Source of the DNA: Gordionus sp. m RMFG-2023
Taxonomy: Eukaryota > Nematomorpha > Gordioida > Chordodea > Parachordodidae
DNA: 64,000 nt
Assembly (NCBI RefSeq): GCF_954871325.1
Contig: NC_088775.1
Coordinates: 55,219,561-55,283,560 of the forward strand
Direction of reading: 5' to 3'
Shown: in pieces, positions 58,723 to 64,000 of the stretch
Layout of the letters: the number at the start of each line of letters is the position of its first letter
Numbering within the stretch: the first letter of the stretch is position 1
Program-made: the position numbers and the translations under genes
Notes under the pieces: generated by a model
Seen by the model: the letters and a program-made list of their open reading frames with translations, nothing else
The model's database searches: none
Told to the model about the DNA's origin: nothing

Positions 58723-60411
58723 CAGGGGTATCACTAATCTTTACAATCTCAGGGGGCTCAACTAATTTTAGGGGGCCGAAGTTCCTCATACCCCCTATTT
58801 TGCGGGCTTTTGGCTCGCTTTTTCTCGGCCTTCTGCCTGGTTTTTTATTAATATGTTATACTTCTTAATTTAAATTTGCAAACTCTGAACAATTAATTCT
58901 TAGCAACCTACATTGACAAAAAAGTCATGAAACTAATTATAACGCTGTGTTACCATTTTAGACAATTTTATAGAATGGACTAATAAAAAAAATTTATAGG
59001 CCTTATAAAATCAATAATTCTTGAAAAAGAAAATATAAACCACTAGTCCATTTGATAAAACTATATCTCTTAGATGTTATGGAAGCTAGATATGTAATCA
59101 AGAAATTTATTGTGAGATATTAAATTCTAAAAGATTATTTTCCATTTTTAATGATATATTTATAAACGACTAGACAGTTGAACATTGTTGCTCATCTTAA
59201 TTATACAATCACATGCTTTCAGCAGTAGGAGTAATAATCTTAAATTACATAGCAACACAAATAATAAATGCTGGTAAATTTGCAGTCATAGCCATGATAC
59301 TCACGATTTGAACTCATTTTAGTGTATATTATGTTAGATAAATTAGAAAAAAAATAAAACACGTAAATCTTTAAAAGAAATAATTATGCAAATATAAATA
59401 AAGACCAGAGTGATATGATGAAAGCAATTAAGATTTTATATATTATTGTCGCACCACCTCTAGTTGGTATATTATATCTATAAATAATAGTAGTTTGTAA
59501 TAATATCAAAAATATACTCGTATTAAAAATTTAAGGCAAAAATGTTTTTCAAAGAAGAAAAAAAATAGCTTTCCTAAACATGTAAAATAATGTCTAATAA
59601 GGATTTCATCTATTGTGGGATGAATAATATGATGATTAATTATAATAATATTTTTTTATTCAAAATAAATAAATGGCGTTTAAGAATTGAATGCAAGTTG
59701 TTTCTTATATTTATAGTCAAAAGTATTGATTAGTAAAGTTTATTAAAATATTAACTGTGACTGTTAAATATGTATGTAAAAGTGGCATTTTACCTATTTT
59801 GGAACCAATTCTATATAATAGAGGATTCAACTATATGTCTACTTACTTTTTATAAAGAAATTCTTATACTTGTTTGGACGTTGAGTATTTTTTAGAAAGA
59901 GGCATAGTAATTAAATTTAAAAATGAATAATATAGTAGATTAATGATTTAGAATTCGGCTAATTACAATATTAAATTTGTTAATTTCAAATGATAAATGA
60001 TTATATTTATTTAATTAGGGTTATAAAATAATTTAAACCATAAAAATCAATTACGCTTCAACTGTTAATGTTAAATTGATATTGATATTATGAGTGATAC
60101 TGTAATTCCATTTTTGACACAGAATTTGTTTGCAAGCTGACATAGTGAAAATATAATCTATATGAAGTAATCTAATCAGATAATTAAAATAGCACTCATT
60201 TAATAAAAATTTAAATAGTTTTATTAATCTTTAAATATTAAAATCAAATATATATATATATATATACAATACTTAATAGAATTATAAAAGAAATTGTTCA
60301 GGGGGCTATCAAAAAAAAATTTTAGTTCAAGGGGATATTAAAGAGCCATTAAAAATTTTTTTTGCATCAGGGGGATATTCAAATTTATTAGGGGGCTTAG
60401 TGACGTTACTG
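58723..60411. mobile_element. Complete 1.69-kb non-autonomous hAT element with exact 8-bp duplication
   Basis: ATAGTTAT lies at 58715-58722 and 60412-60419. The termini are CAGGGGTATCACTAA on the left and the reverse complement of CAGTAACGTCACTAA on the right, with CAGGGGGCT-type motifs just inside each end (58751, 60295, 60368, 60391). No transposase-like frame was seen inside. A truncated relative lies at 28226-28710. Confidence 0.9.
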
Positions 60412-60554
60412 ATAGTTATTGTATGATATTACATAAATACCTCATCTAATTATATGTCAACTCCCTGTAAATTCTCTCTGACAGATCCAGAATTAATAAT
60501 TCAGGAACTTATAAATGATTGTAAACCAATTTTTATGAATCATAAGTAGATGAT

Positions 60555-60830
60555 AGTGCTTGTAAATTGCTGCTAATTTGAAAGATTGAAAATATTTAAT
60601 CATTATATTGTTAAATGCCTGCATTCAAAGAAGATGGTGAAAGATAGTGAACAGGTTTGCTCACACATAATAGACCTTTTAACTCTATCGTAAAATCCTT
60701 GACGTAAAATTGATTGCTGCTAATTTTATAGATTGAATATATATAATCATTATATTGTTAAATCCCTGGACTCAAAGAAGTTGGTGAACCGGTTTGATTT
60801 CACACTTAATGAAGACCCGCATATTATGTT
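60555..60830. repeat. Two-copy direct repeat, about 150 bp
   Basis: TTGCTGCTAATTT, TAATCATTATATTGTTAAAT, ACTCAAAGAAG.TGGTGAA and GGTTTG.T..CACA occur at about 60555-60680 and 60712-60830. Confidence 0.75.
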
Positions 60831-60899
60831 GGATATAAGTTTCTGTTCTCAACAAAAACTCTGTTTTAATACTTGGGAATGGCCCTTTAAGGTCCCACA

Positions 60900-63604
60900 G
60901 TGTTAATAGATAAAGATGCCCTATTTATGGCTTTGTCCCTTCTATTCCCTGCAACACAATCATCTGTTCCATCCATATCAATTCAGGAACATATTGCAAC
61001 AACAAACATTCTTGAATCTAATATCCTAGATACAAACATTCTTAAATCTAACAATTCCTTCATAGCCCAATTTCTCAGCCTTCCCAAACCTCGTTTGATT
61101 ATCAGAATTCTAAGAGGTGCCAGACAAGTTGTTTCTACCAATTATGCTCAATGCATTGATAGACTTTTAGAAAACATCTCTTCTAATTATGCATAAGTCA
61201 GCCTTTCTTTTAATCGGCCACAAATATTTCCAAATTCCTGCTGTGAATGGTAATTCTTTTACTAATATTATCAAACTAGCATCTTCTAATATCAAATATG
61301 ATCCCCATGATATCATAACTCACACAACAAAAAATAGGATGAATTTAAATTTAAGGTGAAGCTAATTAACAACAAAATAAAACCTGGACATTAATGGTGC
61401 TCTTAGATTATGCAGCTCCTTTGACACACTTGCTCCAGTGGATATGGTATCATACGAAAAACTGCTAGATAAGAATTCCCAAACATCAGAAGCTATAATG
61501 ATTTTTGAAACTAAACACCCATCTACAATTTTTACTTCGGGTGAAGTATTTAAATCAGTCAGATCATTTAAGAAAGATGCAACCCCTAGATTTGAAGACA
61601 TCTAACCTTTATTTCTTCAAGATTTAACCACTCCTATCCTCAACAGTCAACCTGTTTATTGGACAAAACCACTCAACTTTGCAACAAAGTCATAAATGGT
61701 GACGTCCCAGATTTCGCAAAGGCCATTTTATTTGGAGTCAAACTTGTCGCCTGAGAAAAAAGAATGGTGATACTAGGCCTATTGCCGTTTGTGCTGTATA
61801 TAGGAGATTATGTTCCAAGCTTATGGCTAGCAGAATTTCTGCACAAGTTTCTAACATACTTCTTCCTCTTCAATTAGGTGTCGGAATGAGCTCAGGATAT
61901 GAAGCGGCTGAAATAATTCGTATTTATGTTCAGAATGTTACAATCGCTCAACATCTTTTTATAATCGACTTTAAAAATGTTTACAATAGCATTCACAGGA
62001 AAGTAATCATTTCACAATTCATAAAACATTTCTCAGTTTTTACAAACTATATCCTTTCATCCTATAAGAAACCATCTCATTTGGTATTTGCCCAGTCTTA
62101 TTCTTCTGAAGGTATTCAACAAGGTGACCCCCTGGGCTCCATATTATTTTGTCTTGGAATCTAAGATTTGATGGCTAAAATAAAAAAAATGACTGCTCGC
62201 TGCCCCTACATTTATGGTACTTTGATGATGGTATCATCTCCGGCGATTCTACTGTGGTATAAAAGCCTGTTAATATTATTAAAGCTTCCACTGACAGTCT
62301 TGGGCTTGTAATTAACTAAACCAAACCTAATACTGCATAATCAATACAATTCCCTTAAACATTTTTGGTTTTAGGATATACCTTTGAAAAATTTATCGCA
62401 TTTGGGCTCTCCCACCAATGAGCAATCAGTAAACTCCCTCTTTAGCGATATGGACGATATATTTAAAACGCATTCTTCCCTGTCTCTCGTCTGACAAGCC
62501 TTTATTTTAATTAGGAATTTTTCAACATCCCTAAAATCCTTTTACTCTCTACGATCGAGCCCATTATTTTTAGAGAGGGTGCATCTAGTAAGAATCGCAA
62601 CCAGAATAAGAGTCATTCTTAGTGACTGCTTAAACATCAAGTTTACAGATATAGCCTGGCATCAAGCCAGATTTCCTCAAATATGGCGGTCTTGGTATAA
62701 GATCTCCACTGTCGATTTCAATATGTGCTTTCATTTCTAGCCACCTTCAGACACGTAGATTAATTGACCAACATCTGTTCACGATCCTTTTTTTTAATAC
62801 AGCTAGGAGTGGGCAAAATCTGTCACAACCACAACCCTATTTCCGATTTCTGCAAAACAGAAGGATTGGGATCTACCACTTGTGAAAAACTCTGGTGATT
62901 ACCTTATTTCGAGTCTTCCACCTTTTGCTAGATCAACATTCATTGAACTTATCAAGGATCGGGGATATGAATTTTTAGATGTTATTCCATCTAGTAATCT
63001 CACACTTGAATTAGACAACCATGAGATCAGCTATGCTCTATGTGACAGGCTCAACATTCCGTTTTCATTACCATATAAATGCTGCAAATGTCATACTGAT
63101 GATGACAATATGGCGCTTTATCCTTTACATTGCAATCGTAATCCCGGTCGGCAAACCCGTCACTCGAGGTGCAATCAAATCATATCTCTTGAACTTAGGT
63201 CAGATGGTTTTCCTACCTTATTAGAGCTTTCTGATCTCTTTTCCGATGGTAGGCGTCCTGATTAAATCACACGAATTCCATGGTCACAAGGAAAGTTTCT
63301 AATTTGGGATTTTTCTTGTCTGGACACGAACTCTCTTTCCAATTTTAACAAGGATGCTTTGAACAGAGCTCAATTTTAAGATCGCCAAATACAGCGCTGA
63401 TTCTTCTAATTATATATTCGTACCAATCATTTGCTCCACTAACAACATATGGTGATTTGACTAAAAAGTTAAAGACGTTGACCGCCTAATCAAGAAAAAT
63501 TCTGGGGAGCATCTTAAAGGTTTTTACTTAAGACAGAGGATCGCAATAGTCATTCTTATAGCTAATTATGTTTGTTTTATCAATTCAATCTCTCATGATG
63601 ATTA
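60900..63604 (+). pseudogene. Decayed RT-nuclease copy, most of the coding region present
   Basis: The N-terminal block (60900-61196) ends SLPKPRLIIRILRGARQVVS, matching SDKPPIISRIPKGSRIQVA of the intact copy. The zinc finger is not seen. The RT block (61823-62164) has FIIDFKNVYNSIHRKV and SSEGIQQGDPLGSILFCLGI. WYFDDGIIS follows at about 62215, HLGSPTN at about 62400, and a thumb in broken frames. The C-terminal block (62882-63265) has FIELIKDRGYEFLDVIPSSN, the Cys/His cluster CCKCHTDD...LHCNRN and LFSDGRRPD followed by a stop. Then IPWSQGKFLIWDFSCLDT follows, and the natural end ANYVCFINSI at about 63600. Several stops and frame changes. Confidence 0.87.
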
Positions 63605-63854
63605 GGGGGAGGGAGTTTCGATTACTTTTATTTATTTTGTATTTTACATTATTTATTATTTATTTTCAATATTATCTTTTTGTTATTATGATTTTTTTTT
63701 AATTCTTAATCGTTTACTAACTATATACTACATGGTTTGATACTTATAGTTATATTGTATTCCATTATTACATATTTTATTTACAAAATGTTGTATATAT
63801 ATAATTCTTTTTGTACACAAATAAAATTAAAGTTAAAAATAAAAATTAATTTAT

Positions 63855-63985
63855 TAAAAAAAGTGTTTTTAAATATTTTTTATTTTTTCAATTTATATGA
63901 TGATATATCTAGTTTTGATAAATAAAATACTGCAAAGCGCCCTATACCCGCTCTGAGTACACGGGTTCTGCCGTATTTTCAATTT
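63855..63985 (+). repeat. Shared downstream sequence, partner of 58070-58200
   Basis: Matches 58070-58200 (TTTTTTCAATTTATATGATG, ATACTGCAAAGCGCCCTA, GAGTACACGGGTT). Between 63605 and 63855 the sequence is AT-rich and non-coding. Confidence 0.75.
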
Positions 63986-64000
63986 TTAATATAAATTTCT

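Overview
The window is AT-rich eukaryotic DNA that looks like a transposon graveyard. I see no rRNA gene, no convincing tRNA gene, no CRISPR array, no bacterial operon and no host gene I can name. Everything coding that I recognise belongs to mobile elements. The families present (piggyBac, several hAT lineages, a FLYWCH-type MULE, a Tc1/mariner-like MITE, a Harbinger-like MITE, a Ty3/Gypsy fossil, and an RT lineage with a restriction-like endonuclease) fit an invertebrate animal or other AT-rich eukaryote. Species cannot be fixed from sequence alone.

Layout, left half. At 0.5-4.0 kb is a decayed piggyBac transposase, split by a nested hAT element (1924-3418) with an exact 8-bp target duplication. 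At 5.5-6.7 kb is a second hAT transposase. At 9.3-13.2 kb is the best-preserved gene of the window: a 939-codon open frame (10362-13181) with an N-terminal zinc finger, a reverse transcriptase (YIDD), a CCHC-like cluster and a C-terminal RPDG...WDFT nuclease. At 14.6-15.7 kb is another hAT transposase (minus strand), followed by a 552-bp hAT MITE (16994-17545) and an RT-nuclease scrap (about 18460-18710).

Middle. From 20793 to 33468 I propose one 12.7-kb MULE. It is bounded by inverted arrays of a GGAAAATAATTCCCC-like minisatellite and by the same 11-bp sequence, CATGCCGGCCG, on both sides. It carries a FLYWCH-MULE transposase on the minus strand in two blocks (31853-31130 and 22754-22132), separated by an 8.4-kb GT...AG interval across which frame and protein collinearity are kept. 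That interval holds a hAT element (26718-27702), part of another hAT and a ~292-bp satellite. A 670-bp foldback element with a 9-bp duplication lies near the right end. Just outside are a hAT MITE (33492-33916), a 1.68-kb foldback element (36626-38303) and a Harbinger-like MITE (38456-38766).

Right half. Five more copies of the RT-nuclease family lie at 39.6-42.5 kb (+), 43.5-44.35 kb (-), 54.2-55.6 kb (-), 55.6-58.0 kb (+) and 60.9-63.6 kb (+). A fossil Ty3/Gypsy element on the minus strand (about 44.35-48.2 kb) interrupts one of them. A complete 1.69-kb hAT non-autonomous element (58723-60411, 8-bp duplication) lies between the last two. Satellite-like arrays and long poly-C runs fill the gaps. 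The elements do not form a pathway; the structure is one of successive nested insertions.
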